Positions 29,575-40,148 of a DNA stretch of 64,000 nucleotides are shown here, one piece after another; position 1 is the first letter of the stretch; each line of letters begins with the position of its first letter. The stretch is from Ochrobactrum chromiisoli (GTDB lineage Bacteria; Pseudomonadota; Alphaproteobacteria; Rhizobiales; Rhizobiaceae). The stretch lies in assembly GCF_026241335.1 (NCBI RefSeq), contig NZ_JAPHAV010000001.1, positions 248,001 to 312,000 of the forward strand, in the 5' to 3' direction. The position numbers were made by a program, and so were the translations under genes. The notes beneath the pieces are model-generated. The model made no database searches. It was not told the DNA's origin and saw only the letters and a program-made list of their open reading frames with translations.

Positions 29575-30534
29575 TTAATATTGTGTGGCGCGATCGACCA
29601 CGTTTTCCAGCGTTCCATCGCGTTCAAAGGCTTCGATCTGCCGGATGATCTGCGGAACGATTGCACTGGCTGATGAACTCGCAGCCGCATGTGGGGTGAT
29701 TGTGACTTTCGGATGCGTCCACAGCGGGCTATCGGTTGGCAATGGCTCCTGATTGAACACATCAAGCGTGACTGCGGAAAGCAAGCCACGATCAAGCGCT
29801 GCCAGAATATCGGCTTCGTTCTGCAAGCCGCCACGACCAGCGTTGATGAGCACAGGCGCGCCCAGCGGTCCGTCGCTTTTCAATTGCGCAAACATGCTCA
29901 TGGACAGGATGCCCTTGGTGTCGGGCGTCAAAGGCAGAAGGCAGACGAAAATATCGGCAGTCTTGAGAAAGCGCGCAAAGCCTTCCTTGCCGTTGAAGGT
30001 CTGAATGCCGTCGATTTCCTGCGGACGGCGGCTCCAGCCCGTTACATTGAAGCCGAGCGTTTTTAGTTTCTCGGCTGCATCGCGGCCCAAAACACCCAGC
30101 CCCATGATACCGACGGTGACTTCATGGGCTGCTGGCTGGCGCGGGTCTTCGTGCCAGACATGGTTTTTCTGCTGCTTGCGATAGCTTGCACCAAGCCGGT
30201 GATGGTCAAGCACCTGCCAGACGACATATTCTGTCATGCGCATGGTGAGATCATCTGAAATGACACGCACCAGCGGCACATCGGGAATATGGGGATCATG
30301 AAAGACATGATCGACGCCAGCACCCAGCGAGAAGATCACTTTGAGATTGGGCAGATTTGTCAGTGAACCGGGCTTCTGCTTCCAGACAAGCGCATATTCG
30401 ATGCTTGGGTCGTTGTCTGTGCGTTCTGTCACCACACTGCGATCCGGCCCATGCGCCTTGAAACTGTCGATCCAGATCGCTGGATCCCAATTGGTGAGTG
30501 CGAGAAGAATGTTTTTATCATTCTTGCCTGTCAT
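29575..30534 (-). CDS. ghrA: glyoxylate/hydroxypyruvate reductase A type
   Basis: 319-residue 2-hydroxyacid dehydrogenase. The Rossmann motif is GIMGLGVLGRDAAEKLKTLGFNVTGWSR; the catalytic Arg is in INAGRGGLQNEADIL, Glu in LDVFNQEPLP and His in ITPHAAASS. The sequence plan matches GhrA (YcdW). Its start overlaps the stop of yejF by 4 bases, so it is translated from the end of the peptide transporter mRNA. Confidence 0.88.
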   Translation of the reverse strand: MTGKNDKNILLALTNWDPAIWIDSFKAHGPDRSVVTERTDNDPSIEYALVWKQKPGSLTNLPNLKVIFSLGAGVDHVFHDPHIPDVPLVRVISDDLTMRMTEYVVWQVLDHHRLGASYRKQQKNHVWHEDPRQPAAHEVTVGIMGLGVLGRDAAEKLKTLGFNVTGWSRRPQEIDGIQTFNGKEGFARFLKTADIFVCLLPLTPDTKGILSMSMFAQLKSDGPLGAPVLINAGRGGLQNEADILAALDRGLLSAVTLDVFNQEPLPTDSPLWTHPKVTITPHAAASSSASAIVPQIIRQIEAFERDGTLENVVDRATQY

Positions 30535-32171
30535 TGTTTTACTCCTCCCGAAGTGGTCGTCTCCATGTGGAAGGCTGCCGCCATCAACGCTTTTGTATAG
30601 TCGGTTTTGGGATTGGCAAAGACTTCCTGCGAGGTTCCATATTCGACTGCCTTGCCATTGCGCATCACCAGCACATCATTGGCCAGTGCCCGCACCACTT
30701 TCAGATCGTGACTGATGAAAAGATAAGCGAGATCATGCTTCTTTTGCAATGCGCGCAAAAGATCGACCACCTGCGCCTGCACGCTCATATCAAGCGCTGA
30801 GGTTGGCTCGTCGAGCATCACGAATTTCGGATTGAGCACCATGGCGCGCGCAATGGCGATACGCTGGCGCTGGCCGCCTGAAAATTCATGCGGATAGCGA
30901 AAGCGGGTTTCAGGATCAAGGTTCACTTCCTTAAGGGCTGCCACCACACGTTCGTCGCGCGCATCCGCCGAAAGCCTTGGCTCATGCACCAGAAGACCTT
31001 CGGCAATGATATCGGCAATAGTCATGCGTGGGCTTAACGAGCCGAACGGGTCCTGAAACACGATCTGCATTTCCCGGCGCAACGGGCGCATATCCTTGAA
31101 GCTGAACTGCGCAATGTCGCGCCCCTCGAAGCGGATTTCGCCTTTGGATGAAATCATGCGCGACAGGGCGAGACCCAGTGTTGTTTTGCCTGAACCCGAT
31201 TCACCCACCACGCCAAGCGTCTGGCCGGCGCGCAGTGTCACGTCGATGCCATCGACGGCTTTCACATGATCGACGGTCTTGCGCAGAAACCCCTTTTTGA
31301 TCGGGAACCAGACGCGGACATCCTTGCCTTCCATCACCGTTTTGGCAGAAAGATCAGCCAGTGGCGGTTCGCCCTTTGGTTCAGCCGCCAAGAGATGCTT
31401 GGTATAGTCGTGCTGCGGATTATCAAAAATTTCGCGCGTTGGACCCGTTTCGACAATCTTGCCCTTGCTCATCACGCAGACACGGTCGGCGATCTTGCGC
31501 ACGATACCGAGATCATGGGTGATGAAGAGCATCGACATGCCCTGCGATTCTTTAAGGTCCGCAAGAAGCTGCAAAATCTGCGCCTGTACGGTCACATCAA
31601 GGGCAGTTGTCGGCTCATCGGCAATCAGCAGCTTCGGCTTGTTGGCGAGCGCCATGGCGATCATAACGCGCTGCCGTTGGCCACCTGAAAGCTGGTGCGG
31701 GAAGGAGGCAAGGCGTTTTTCAGGATCGCGAATGCCCACTTCATGCAAAAGCGCCAGCGTGCGCGCGCGCGCCGCCTGATCCCCCATGCCCTGATGCATT
31801 TTCAGGATTTCAGCAATCTGCCGCTCGACCGTGTGCAGCGGATTGAGCGAAGTCATCGGCTCCTGAAAGATCATGGTGACATCATTGCCGCGCACGCGCC
31901 GCAATTCGGGCTCCTGAGCCTTCATCAGATCCTTGCCGTCAAACAGAATTTCCCCTGATGGGTGACTGGCTGACGGATAAGGCAGAAGTTTCAGGATGGA
32001 GAGTGCTGAAACCGACTTACCGGAACCGGATTCACCGACAAGTGCGACTGTTTCCCCCTGTCTTATGTCGAAGGAAACGCGGTCGACGGAAATGCGTTCT
32101 TCACCATTCTGGCGGAAGGCGACCGAAAGATCACGCACAGAAAGCAACGGCTTGTTCATGGACCCACTCAT
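30531..32171 (-). CDS. yejF: peptide/microcin C-type ABC transporter, double ATP-binding protein
   Basis: 546 residues with two complete ABC cassettes. The first has GESGSGKSVSALSIL, LSGGQRQRV and LLIADEPTTALD; the second has GESGSGKTTLGLALS, FSGGQRQRI and VMLDEPTSALD. This fused arrangement is characteristic of YejF (microcin C/oligopeptide importer). It hydrolyses ATP at the cytoplasmic face to drive YejBE. Four-base overlaps join it to yejE and to ghrA. Confidence 0.95.
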   Translation of the reverse strand: MSGSMNKPLLSVRDLSVAFRQNGEERISVDRVSFDIRQGETVALVGESGSGKSVSALSILKLLPYPSASHPSGEILFDGKDLMKAQEPELRRVRGNDVTMIFQEPMTSLNPLHTVERQIAEILKMHQGMGDQAARARTLALLHEVGIRDPEKRLASFPHQLSGGQRQRVMIAMALANKPKLLIADEPTTALDVTVQAQILQLLADLKESQGMSMLFITHDLGIVRKIADRVCVMSKGKIVETGPTREIFDNPQHDYTKHLLAAEPKGEPPLADLSAKTVMEGKDVRVWFPIKKGFLRKTVDHVKAVDGIDVTLRAGQTLGVVGESGSGKTTLGLALSRMISSKGEIRFEGRDIAQFSFKDMRPLRREMQIVFQDPFGSLSPRMTIADIIAEGLLVHEPRLSADARDERVVAALKEVNLDPETRFRYPHEFSGGQRQRIAIARAMVLNPKFVMLDEPTSALDMSVQAQVVDLLRALQKKHDLAYLFISHDLKVVRALANDVLVMRNGKAVEYGTSQEVFANPKTDYTKALMAAAFHMETTTSGGVKQ

Positions 32172-33310
32172 TGAAACGCCTTTCGTGGATCGAATGCATC
32201 ACGGGTGGCTTCACCGATGAAAATGAGCAGCGATAGCATGACCGAGATCACCACAAAGCCGGTAATCCCAAGCCATGGCGCCTGAAGATTGTTCTTGCCC
32301 TGTGCGAGCAATTCACCAAGCGAGGCCGAACCCGGCGGCAGACCAAAACCAAGGAAGTCGAGCGACGTCAGTGTTGTGATTGAGCCATTGAGGATGAAGG
32401 GCAGGAAGGTGAGTGTTGCGACCATGGCATTTGGCAAAAGATGCCGCCACATGATGGTGGCGTTTTTCACGCCAAGCGCGCGGGCTGCATTCACATATTC
32501 AAAGTTTCGCGCGCGCAGGAATTCGGCCCGGACAACGCCGACAAAGGCCACCCATGAAAACAGCAGCATGATGCCCAGCAAGACCCAGAATCCGGGTGGC
32601 AAAATCGCGGCAATGATCAAAAGCAGATAAAGAACCGGGATGGACGACCAGATTTCGATCACCCGCTGGAAAATGAGGTCGACCCAGCCACCGAAATAAC
32701 CCTGCACGGCACCGGCGCTCACGCCAATGATTGCCGAGAAGAAGGTGAGGATGAGACCAAACAGCACCGATATGCGAAAGCCGTAAAGCGCGCGTGCGAA
32801 CACGTCACGCGCCTGATCGTCGGTGCCAAGCCAGTTGAAATTGCCGATAATGCAATTGGGATCATTGACGCCGAGCGGATAGCGCTGGCAGCGCTGTTCT
32901 TGCGTATAAAGCCAGAATGGTTTTGAGGGGGCAGCTTCTGGAATGTCGTTATTGACGGTGTTGTAGGAATAACGCACCGGTGGCCAGAGCGCCCAGCCAT
33001 TGGCGTTGATCTCTTCCTGTATCACCGGATCGCGATAATCGGTGACGGCATAAAAGCCGCCGAATTTTTCTTCCGGGTAATCGACAAAAACCGGCGCCAG
33101 CAGCTCGCCCTTGTAGGAAACAAGGATCGGCTTGTCATTGGCAATGAACTCGGAACAAAGGGCTGCGACCAGCAGAAACAGGAAAATCCACAGCGACCAG
33201 TAACCGCGCTTATTGGCCTTGAAATTCTGCCAGCGGCGGCGGTTGAGCGGCGAAAGAAATGGACGTTTAACACGCTTTGCCTGAGGGGTAAGAGTGGTGT
33301 CGGTCATCAC
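32168..33310 (-). CDS. yejE: ABC transporter permease YejE
   Basis: 380 residues. The first membrane segment is [20 protein letters not shown], followed by a large periplasmic insert and a C-terminal BPD_transp_1 domain with several helices ([40 protein letters not shown]). The EAA-loop region contains [20 protein letters not shown]. It pairs with YejB to form the channel. Both ends overlap neighbours by 4 bases. Confidence 0.94.
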   Translation of the reverse strand: MMTDTTLTPQAKRVKRPFLSPLNRRRWQNFKANKRGYWSLWIFLFLLVAALCSEFIANDKPILVSYKGELLAPVFVDYPEEKFGGFYAVTDYRDPVIQEEINANGWALWPPVRYSYNTVNNDIPEAAPSKPFWLYTQEQRCQRYPLGVNDPNCIIGNFNWLGTDDQARDVFARALYGFRISVLFGLILTFFSAIIGVSAGAVQGYFGGWVDLIFQRVIEIWSSIPVLYLLLIIAAILPPGFWVLLGIMLLFSWVAFVGVVRAEFLRARNFEYVNAARALGVKNATIMWRHLLPNAMVATLTFLPFILNGSITTLTSLDFLGFGLPPGSASLGELLAQGKNNLQAPWLGITGFVVISVMLSLLIFIGEATRDAFDPRKAFQ

Positions 33311-34404
33311 ACATCCCTCCGGTCAAAGTCGATCCGCGGATCGATCCATGTATACATCAGATCGGACAGAAGACCGACGAGCAGGCCGATCAGCGAGAAA
33401 ATAAACAAGGTGGCAAACACAACCGGATAATCGCGATTGATGATCGACTGGTAGCCAAGCAGCCCCAGCCCGTCGAGCGAGAAGATGGTTTCGATCAGCA
33501 ATGAGCCGGTAAAGAAGGCAGAAATGAACGCTCCCGGAAAACCGGCAATCACGATCAGCATCGCATTGCGGAACACATGGCGATAAAGCACCTGATTTTC
33601 GGTCAGCCCCTTGGCGCGCGCCGTCGTCACATATTGCTTGCGGATTTCTTCCAGAAACGAGTTCTTGGTCAACAGTGTGGTTGTGGCAAAAGCCGAGAGC
33701 ACCAGGGCTGTAACCGGCAGAACCATGTGCCAGAGATAATCGCCAATCTTGGCCCAAAATGACATTTGCGCAAAATCAGGCGAGGTGAGGCCACGCAGCG
33801 GAAACCAGTCTAAGAACGAGCCGCCGGCAAAAAGCACGATCAAGAGGATCGCAAACAGAAAGCTCGGAATGGCATAACCGACAATGATGATCGCGCTGGT
33901 CCAGGTGTCAAAGCGCGTCCCTTCCTTGATCGCCTTGCGAATGCCAAGCGGGATCGAGATCAGATAGGACAGGAAGGTGAGCCACAGTCCAAGCGAAATT
34001 GAGACAGGCATCTTTTCCTTGATGAGGTCGATCACGCTGATATCGCGGAAATAGCTGCGCCCGAAATCAAAACGCATATAGTTCCACAGCATCTGGCCAA
34101 AGCGTTCCAGCGGCGGCTTGTCGAAGCCGAACTGCTTTTCCAGATCGGCAATGAATTGTGGATCCAATCCCTGCGCACCGCGATATTTGGAGCTGGACGA
34201 ACCGCTGTCCATATTGCTTTGACCAAAATCGCCGCCACCACCGGAAAGGCGATCCAGCGCATCGCCACCCTGACCGGAAAGCTGCGCAATGACGCGCTCA
34301 ACCGGCCCACCGGGTGCAAACTGAACCACGGCAAAAGATATGGCCATAATGCCGAGGATGGTCGGGATCATCAAAAGCAGGCGGCGTAAAATATAAGCGC
34401 CCAT
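33307..34404 (-). CDS. yejB: ABC transporter permease YejB
   Basis: 365 residues. [20 protein letters not shown] is the typical DppB/YejB N-terminus; a Ser/Gly-rich periplasmic stretch ([20 protein letters not shown]) follows, then the BPD_transp_1 domain with EAA loop [20 protein letters not shown]. Known family: inner-membrane oligopeptide import. It follows the second binding-protein gene by 33 bases. Confidence 0.94.
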   Translation of the reverse strand: MGAYILRRLLLMIPTILGIMAISFAVVQFAPGGPVERVIAQLSGQGGDALDRLSGGGGDFGQSNMDSGSSSSKYRGAQGLDPQFIADLEKQFGFDKPPLERFGQMLWNYMRFDFGRSYFRDISVIDLIKEKMPVSISLGLWLTFLSYLISIPLGIRKAIKEGTRFDTWTSAIIIVGYAIPSFLFAILLIVLFAGGSFLDWFPLRGLTSPDFAQMSFWAKIGDYLWHMVLPVTALVLSAFATTTLLTKNSFLEEIRKQYVTTARAKGLTENQVLYRHVFRNAMLIVIAGFPGAFISAFFTGSLLIETIFSLDGLGLLGYQSIINRDYPVVFATLFIFSLIGLLVGLLSDLMYTWIDPRIDFDRRDV

Positions 34405-34437
34405 CAGCTCTCAATGCTCCGAATGTTCAGTTTGTTG

Positions 34438-36312
34438 TTACGGCTTGCCAACAGCTTCCACTTTCTTCTGATCAATCCACCACAGCGTCTCAACCGGAAA
34501 GCCATAATCGGGCTTTGGCTCCTTGAAACCAAAACGATCCCAATAGGCGACCAGGTGATTCGCGACAGTCCAATTTGGAATCCACTCGAGCCGGATACGC
34601 AAGTACCGATCCAGCACCCGGATTGTTGCAACCAGCTCTTCGCGCGTGGAAACATTGCCAACATCATCAATCAGGGCGTCGATCATTGCGTCTGATGTGC
34701 CCGGAAGATTATAGCTGCCCGGTGTTTTTGCAGCTTCTGACCCGAACATGGACGCAAGCGATTCTTTGGTGGGCGTTGCACCAAATTGCATGGCGATGCC
34801 GACAAGATCGAAATCGAAATCCTGCATGCGCGCCTGATATTGGCTGGAATCCACCAGTCTGAGGCTCGCATCAATGCCAATGGCCCGCATTTTCTGCACG
34901 AAGGGATTATAGATGCGGGAGAAACTCTCCGAATTGCTGAGAAGCTCAAGCGAGAGCTTTTCGCCATTCTTGCTATGGAACTGGCCATTCTTGCGCACAA
35001 AACCCGCCTCTTCGAGCAGGGCGATGGCGCGTGAAAACTGCTTGCGGTCGCGCCCAGAGCCATCGGAAACCGGCATGAGAGCAGCATCCCCAAAGGCCGC
35101 TTCGGGAATTTTGCCACGATAGCGCTCAAGCACTTTCATCTCATCTTGCGTGGGCAATCCGACCGCCTGAAAATCTGAGCCGTTGAAACAGGATTGCGAG
35201 CGTTCATAGGTCGAATAGAAGAGGTTTGCATTGGTCCATTCAAAGTCAAAGCACAGATTGATTGCCTCGCGCACCCGCGGATCGCGAAAACGCTCCCGCC
35301 GCTGATTGAGCGCCCATGCCTGCATGAGTGGACTTTTTTCTTTTGGGAACGTGCGCTTGATGATCTTGTTTTGTTGAATGGCAGGGAAATCATAGGCTGT
35401 TGCCCAGGTCTTTGAAACGCTTTCCTGCCGGAAATCGATATTGCCTTTTTTGAAGGCTTCAAATTCCGGTTGACGGTCGCGATAAAACTCAATGCGGATA
35501 CGATCAAAGTTGGCTGAACCACGCGCAACCGGCAAATCTTTCGCCCAATAATCCTCGACCCGCTCATATTCGATAAGCTGTCCGGCCGTGATTGGACCGA
35601 CGCGATAAGCGCCTGATCCAAGGATGGCTTCCATGCTGGCCGCCTCGAAATCCCGATCTTTGAACCAGTCTTTCGACAATATCGGCAATGTCACTGCATT
35701 GAGAACAGCGCTGGGCCCACGACCGGAAGCAAAGTGCATGCGCACGTCGTGTGGGCCGATTTCTTTGATCGTTTCGAGTGCTGAGAGCACCTGCCGGATC
35801 AGTGGATGGCCTTTCTTTTTGAGCATCTCATAAGTGAAAACGACGTCCTTGGCTTCGATGGGCGAACCGTCGTGAAAGCGCGCTTCTTTGCGCAGCCGGA
35901 AGAGACATTTCTGACGATCTTTAGAAAGCGTAACGCTTTGCGCAATCAGACCGTAAACCGAATCCGGTTCATCAAGCGCCGGAGCCATCAGACTGTCAAA
36001 GGTCAGCTCCATGCGCGGCGGCGCATCGCCTTTGAACGTCACGGTGTTGAGGGTGTTAAATGTCTGCGTGTTCTGGTTCCAGACCCACGTATTGGGTGCC
36101 AGTGTGAAGGTGCCACCCTTTGGCGCATCGGGATTGACATAATCGAAATGCGTGAAATCGGGCGGGTATTTCAGATCGCCAAAGGCTGACAGACCATGCA
36201 GGGGGGTGCCTGTGGCAAGCTTTGCGAAAGCCGTTTGGGGCAGGCAGGCCGCAATTGCAGCACTGCCTGTCAGTCCGAGAAAATGACGGCGATTGAGATG
36301 TAAGCCCGGCAT
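34438..36312 (-). CDS. extracellular peptide-binding protein, Tat-type signal (YejA-like)
   Basis: 624 residues, SBP family 5. The N-terminus LNRRHFLGLTGSAAIAACL has a twin-Arg motif, which suggests Tat export. The signature YVNPDAPKGGTFTLAPNTW and the DdpA-type C-terminal domain are present. It is the second of two adjacent binding proteins, 15 bases after the first, both preceding yejB. The pair may give two ligand specificities to one transporter. Confidence 0.9.
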   Translation of the reverse strand: MPGLHLNRRHFLGLTGSAAIAACLPQTAFAKLATGTPLHGLSAFGDLKYPPDFTHFDYVNPDAPKGGTFTLAPNTWVWNQNTQTFNTLNTVTFKGDAPPRMELTFDSLMAPALDEPDSVYGLIAQSVTLSKDRQKCLFRLRKEARFHDGSPIEAKDVVFTYEMLKKKGHPLIRQVLSALETIKEIGPHDVRMHFASGRGPSAVLNAVTLPILSKDWFKDRDFEAASMEAILGSGAYRVGPITAGQLIEYERVEDYWAKDLPVARGSANFDRIRIEFYRDRQPEFEAFKKGNIDFRQESVSKTWATAYDFPAIQQNKIIKRTFPKEKSPLMQAWALNQRRERFRDPRVREAINLCFDFEWTNANLFYSTYERSQSCFNGSDFQAVGLPTQDEMKVLERYRGKIPEAAFGDAALMPVSDGSGRDRKQFSRAIALLEEAGFVRKNGQFHSKNGEKLSLELLSNSESFSRIYNPFVQKMRAIGIDASLRLVDSSQYQARMQDFDFDLVGIAMQFGATPTKESLASMFGSEAAKTPGSYNLPGTSDAMIDALIDDVGNVSTREELVATIRVLDRYLRIRLEWIPNWTVANHLVAYWDRFGFKEPKPDYGFPVETLWWIDQKKVEAVGKP

Positions 36313-36327
36313 GGCCGATATGCCCCC

Positions 36328-38211
36328 TTAATTCGAGCTGTTTTTGAGCTTTGCCTCCTTGGCGGGGTCGACCCACCAGGAGAAAGGGTCAATCCCAAGA
36401 TAGTCGGGTTGCGTTTCAGGCATGCCGAATTTGTTCCAGTAAGCGACATTGATATGGTCGGAATACCATTGCGGAATGACGTAATAATTCCACAAAAGCG
36501 CACGGTCGAGCGCATGGGTCGCAGCCACCAGTTCCGCACGATCCTTGGCATAGACAACGCGATCAATCAGCTTGTCGATTGCCGGGTTTTTGATACCGGC
36601 ATAATTGCGGCTGCCTTTATAGTCGGCAGCTTTCGAGCCCCACATGTCACGCTGTTCGTTGCCAGGTGATCCGCTCTGCGGCATAACAGAAGTTATAACG
36701 TCATAATCAAAATCATTGACGCGGGCCTGATATTGCGCGCTGTCGACAATACGAACGGTGGCACTGATACCGATCTTGCGCAGGCTTGCGGCAAACGGAT
36801 TGTAAATCCGCTCATCGGTCGGATCCTTGCCCAGAAACTCGATTGTGAACTGCGTGCCTTTTGCATCAACGAGCTTGTTGCCCTGCAATTTCCAGCCAGC
36901 CTCGCCAAAAAGCTCGAGCGCCTTGCGCAGATTGTCGCGTGTCGCCTGTGGTGTATCATAGACAGGCAGTTTGAATTCCTTGGTCAGTGCATCGGCTGGC
37001 AGCTGATCCTGAACGCTTTGGAGAATGGCTTGTTCTTCAGGGGTCGGGACACCACTCAGATGCAGCTCGTTGCCGGCAAAATAGCTATTGATGCGCTGAT
37101 ATTGATTGAAGAACAGCAGGCGGTTCATCGATTCAAAATCAAATGCATAGGTCAGTGCTTCGCGAACTTTCACGTCCTGAAACTTGTCGAGGCGCGTGTT
37201 GAGGAAATAGCCCTGCATGCGTCCGACCGCATGATAGGGAAAGGATTTCCTGATCACATCACCCCGTTTGACAGCGGGGAAATCATACTGTTCAGCCCAG
37301 CGCCGGGCGCTGTTTTCAAGCCGGTAGTCATATTGTCCGCCTTTCTTGAAGGCTTCCCATGTCGCATCTTCGTTGAGATAATATTCGTAGCGAACTTCAT
37401 TGAAATTATAGCGCCCGACATTGACCGGCAGGTCTTTGCCCCAATATTCGTCGGCGCGCTCCCAGATAATCGAGCGCCCCGGAACCACGGATTTGATCTT
37501 ATAGGCACTGGAGCCGAGCGGGATTTCCAGTGTCGGCCGGGTTACATCGCGCTGCTTGCCCTGCGCATCCTTGCCCGTCCACCAGTGTTTGGGGAGAATG
37601 GCAAGCTGGCCCATAATCTGCGGCAGTTCGCGATTGCCTGTCTGCGAGAAGGTGAACTTGACCTTGTGGTCGCCGGTCTTTTCCGCCTTTTCAACATCGC
37701 CATAATATTTGTTATACATGGGCGACTGCTTTTTGAGCACTTCAAATGACCAGATCACATCATCGACGGTGATCGGCTCGCCATCATGCCATTTGGCATT
37801 GGGGTTGAGCCGAAATTTGACCCATGAGAAGTCATCAGGATACTGCAACGCTTCCGCGATCAATGGATATTGGATCGATCCTTCATCGAGCGAATCACTC
37901 ATCAATGTGTCGTAGAGCATGCCGCCGCCAAAATCTGACAGGCCCGCCGCCGCAACACCCTGAATGACATAGGGGTTGAGCGTGTCGAATGTGCCCACCG
38001 CCACCATGTTGAGTGCACCGCCTTTGGGTGCATCCGGGTTCACATAGTCATAATGTTTGAAATCGGCTGGATATTTGGGCTCTCCAAGCAGGCTGGAGGA
38101 ATAGCGCCATTGCGGATCGGCATCATTGGCATAGGAGCTGGAAACCGTACCGCTCAACATCGTTCCTGTGAGCATCGTAATTGCAAACGCGCCCGCCCAA
38201 AAAGCTCTCAT
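36328..38211 (-). CDS. yejA: extracellular peptide-binding protein YejA
   Basis: 627 residues, SBP family 5. A Sec signal peptide (MRAFWAGAFAITMLTGTMLS) is followed by FKHYDYVNPDAPKGGALNMV and the full oligopeptide-binding fold. ATG 38211 has GGAG upstream; an in-frame start 13 codons earlier is not conserved. It is the first gene of the operon yejA-yejA2-yejB-yejE-yejF-ghrA. In Brucella, the yej system has been linked to resistance to antimicrobial peptides. Confidence 0.92.
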   Translation of the reverse strand: MRAFWAGAFAITMLTGTMLSGTVSSSYANDADPQWRYSSSLLGEPKYPADFKHYDYVNPDAPKGGALNMVAVGTFDTLNPYVIQGVAAAGLSDFGGGMLYDTLMSDSLDEGSIQYPLIAEALQYPDDFSWVKFRLNPNAKWHDGEPITVDDVIWSFEVLKKQSPMYNKYYGDVEKAEKTGDHKVKFTFSQTGNRELPQIMGQLAILPKHWWTGKDAQGKQRDVTRPTLEIPLGSSAYKIKSVVPGRSIIWERADEYWGKDLPVNVGRYNFNEVRYEYYLNEDATWEAFKKGGQYDYRLENSARRWAEQYDFPAVKRGDVIRKSFPYHAVGRMQGYFLNTRLDKFQDVKVREALTYAFDFESMNRLLFFNQYQRINSYFAGNELHLSGVPTPEEQAILQSVQDQLPADALTKEFKLPVYDTPQATRDNLRKALELFGEAGWKLQGNKLVDAKGTQFTIEFLGKDPTDERIYNPFAASLRKIGISATVRIVDSAQYQARVNDFDYDVITSVMPQSGSPGNEQRDMWGSKAADYKGSRNYAGIKNPAIDKLIDRVVYAKDRAELVAATHALDRALLWNYYVIPQWYSDHINVAYWNKFGMPETQPDYLGIDPFSWWVDPAKEAKLKNSSN

Positions 38212-38340
38212 CCAGCATCTCCGTTCTTGTCTCGGATATAGTGGGAGCAAGTTTTATGGCTTTTTGCGGAGGAAGAAAGGCACAAGTTGAAAAAACATGT
38301 CGCCAGAGCAGAAGTCTGATCTGAGCAGAACGCACGCTCA

Positions 38341-38369
38341 TAAAAAAACCGGGTCGAAACCCGGTTTTT
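38341..38369 (-). terminator. terminator after cytochrome c gene
   Basis: AAACCGGGT (38346-38354) pairs with ACCCGGTTT (38359-38367). A run of T follows on the minus strand (the A run at 38342-38348), and T residues also follow on the plus strand. Confidence 0.85.
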
Positions 38370-38388
38370 ATCATTGTTTCATCAAAGA

Positions 38389-39060
38389 TTAATTGGCTGG
38401 AGCCGGTGCAGGCTCTGCCGGGGCTGCTGGTGCAGGCGCTGCCGGTGCTTCGCCACCTTCGGCAGGTGCTGCTTCCGCAGGCTTTTCACCTTCACTCGCA
38501 GGGGCCGCGTCGACGGTTGGAAGCGGGGCCGGATTGTCCGAAAGCGAACGCAGATAAGCAATGAGATCAGCGCGTTCATTGTCCTTTTTGTCGCCAGCAA
38601 AGCCCATGGCTGTGCCTTTGATATAGCCCTTTGGTGAGGTCAGGAACTTGTTGAGATGTTCATAATCCCACTTGTTACCCGCAGCTCCAAATTCCTTCAT
38701 CGCAGCCGAATAGCCGAAACCTTCCACAGATGCAGCCGGGCGGTTCAGTACGTCCCAAAGATGTGGTCCGACCTTGTTGGCACCGCCTTTTTCACCCGTG
38801 TGACACGCAGCGCAGCGCTTGAAAACGTTCTGTCCGCGCGCAGCATCTGCGGATTGCAACAGAACTGCAATCGACACTTCTTCCTTGGCAGGTGCTGCTG
38901 CGCCACTGCCCGCCGAAGCCTCTGTTGCTTCGATTATAAAACCTGGCTTTTCAGGGGCTGGCGCATGAAACAGCGTATCGGACAAAATGCCCGTCGTCAT
39001 GACAACGAAAACCGTTGCCAGAAAAGCCATTATAAACTTGTTAGTTCGGGTTGAATTCAT
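38389..39060 (-). CDS. membrane-anchored cytochrome c (CycM type)
   Basis: 223 residues. One N-terminal membrane anchor ([19 protein letters not shown]) is followed by a periplasmic linker, a class I cytochrome domain with RCAACHTGE (haem c attachment) and Met ligand region TAMGFAGDK, and a Pro/Ala/Glu-rich tail of about 45 residues. CycM passes electrons between the bc1 complex and the aa3 oxidase. The low-complexity tail is unusual in length. It is divergent from kdsB. Confidence 0.9.
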   Translation of the reverse strand: MNSTRTNKFIMAFLATVFVVMTTGILSDTLFHAPAPEKPGFIIEATEASAGSGAAAPAKEEVSIAVLLQSADAARGQNVFKRCAACHTGEKGGANKVGPHLWDVLNRPAASVEGFGYSAAMKEFGAAGNKWDYEHLNKFLTSPKGYIKGTAMGFAGDKKDNERADLIAYLRSLSDNPAPLPTVDAAPASEGEKPAEAAPAEGGEAPAAPAPAAPAEPAPAPAN

Positions 39061-39294
39061 CGCCGGTCAGCGCTCCCTCTACTCAACGCCCTCCAAAGCC
39101 GGCATGCAGAACCTATGTTGAAAGGCTGGCAAGTCTCTCCCCGGCATCGGGCGGAAACTAGGTCTTTTAAGGGGGGGATGCAACACCTATAAGTGGTTCT
39201 GCACCCGTGACTTTTTGACACTTTTGCTGCATTTATTGAGCAGATAAAGGTCGTCATAAGGCCGCTGCTTTCAATGAAACACCAAGAGTCGATC

Positions 39295-40044
39295 ATGCTT
39301 GAGAAGATGAAAACCCTGACACTTATCCCGGCGCGGCTCGGTTCCACACGGCTGCCGAACAAGCCGCTCGCCGATATTTGTGGCAAGCCGATGATCGTGC
39401 ATGTGGCCGAAAGGGCTGTGGCAGCCTCGCTGGGGCGCACGGTTGTGGCAACCGACAGTGATGAGATATTCGCCGCAGTGATCGCGCATGGTCATGAGGC
39501 GATCATGACGCGCAGCGATCATGAATCGGGTTCGGATCGAATCTATGAAGCGCTTCAGAAACTCGATCCGGCGAATGAGGTGGAAGCCATCATCAATGTG
39601 CAGGGCGATTTGCCAACCATCGATCCGGAAACCATTCGTCGCGCATTGCGTCCCTTGCAGGACGGTCCCGCAGACATTGCGACCCTTGGTGTTGAAATCA
39701 AGCTGGATGAAGAAAAGGTCAATCCGAATGTCGTCAAGATCGTCGGTTCGCCTTTGAACAATGGTGAGCGTCTGCGCGCGCTCTATTTTACGCGCGCCAC
39801 AGCCCCCTATGGCGATGGGCCACTTTATCATCACATTGGCCTTTATGCCTATCGTCGAGCAGCGCTTGAACGCTTTGTGAAGATCGGCCCATCGACCCTT
39901 GAAAAGCGCGAGAAGCTTGAGCAGCTTCGCGCGCTTGAAGACGGAATGCGCATTGATGCCGAGATCGTCACAACAGTTCCACTTGGCGTTGATACGCAGG
40001 CTGATCTTGACCGGGCGCGCGAAATTATCGCAAAGGGTTTATGA
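39295..40044 (+). CDS. kdsB: 3-deoxy-manno-octulosonate cytidylyltransferase
   Basis: Activates Kdo with CTP for lipid A-core assembly. 249 residues. The nucleotide site is [21 protein letters not shown], and the block [11 protein letters not shown] with [12 protein letters not shown] is typical of KdsB. Start choice: ATG 39295 (MLEKMKTL) is nearest the conserved core; ATG 39274 is also in frame and 39307 is possible. A repeat module separates it from pheA. Confidence 0.95.
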   Translation: MLEKMKTLTLIPARLGSTRLPNKPLADICGKPMIVHVAERAVAASLGRTVVATDSDEIFAAVIAHGHEAIMTRSDHESGSDRIYEALQKLDPANEVEAIINVQGDLPTIDPETIRRALRPLQDGPADIATLGVEIKLDEEKVNPNVVKIVGSPLNNGERLRALYFTRATAPYGDGPLYHHIGLYAYRRAALERFVKIGPSTLEKREKLEQLRALEDGMRIDAEIVTTVPLGVDTQADLDRAREIIAKGL

Positions 40045-40063
40045 TTTAAAATAAAAGGATTTG

Positions 40064-40102
40064 GAGCGCCGATCTGATTCAATCAGATTGAAACGTGCTC
40101 TA
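40064..40102. repeat. palindromic repeat module between kdsB and pheA
   Basis: The module runs from GAGCGCCGATCTGATTC to a CGTGCTCT end, with the inner inverted pair ATCTGATT/AATCAGAT. The same sequence with few changes occurs at 56698-56736, and a shorter variant near 41071. Confidence 0.7.
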
Positions 40103-40148
40103 AAGCAAGCTTCGATTGTTGCGGAGCATTTGAGAAAGCACAAACACG

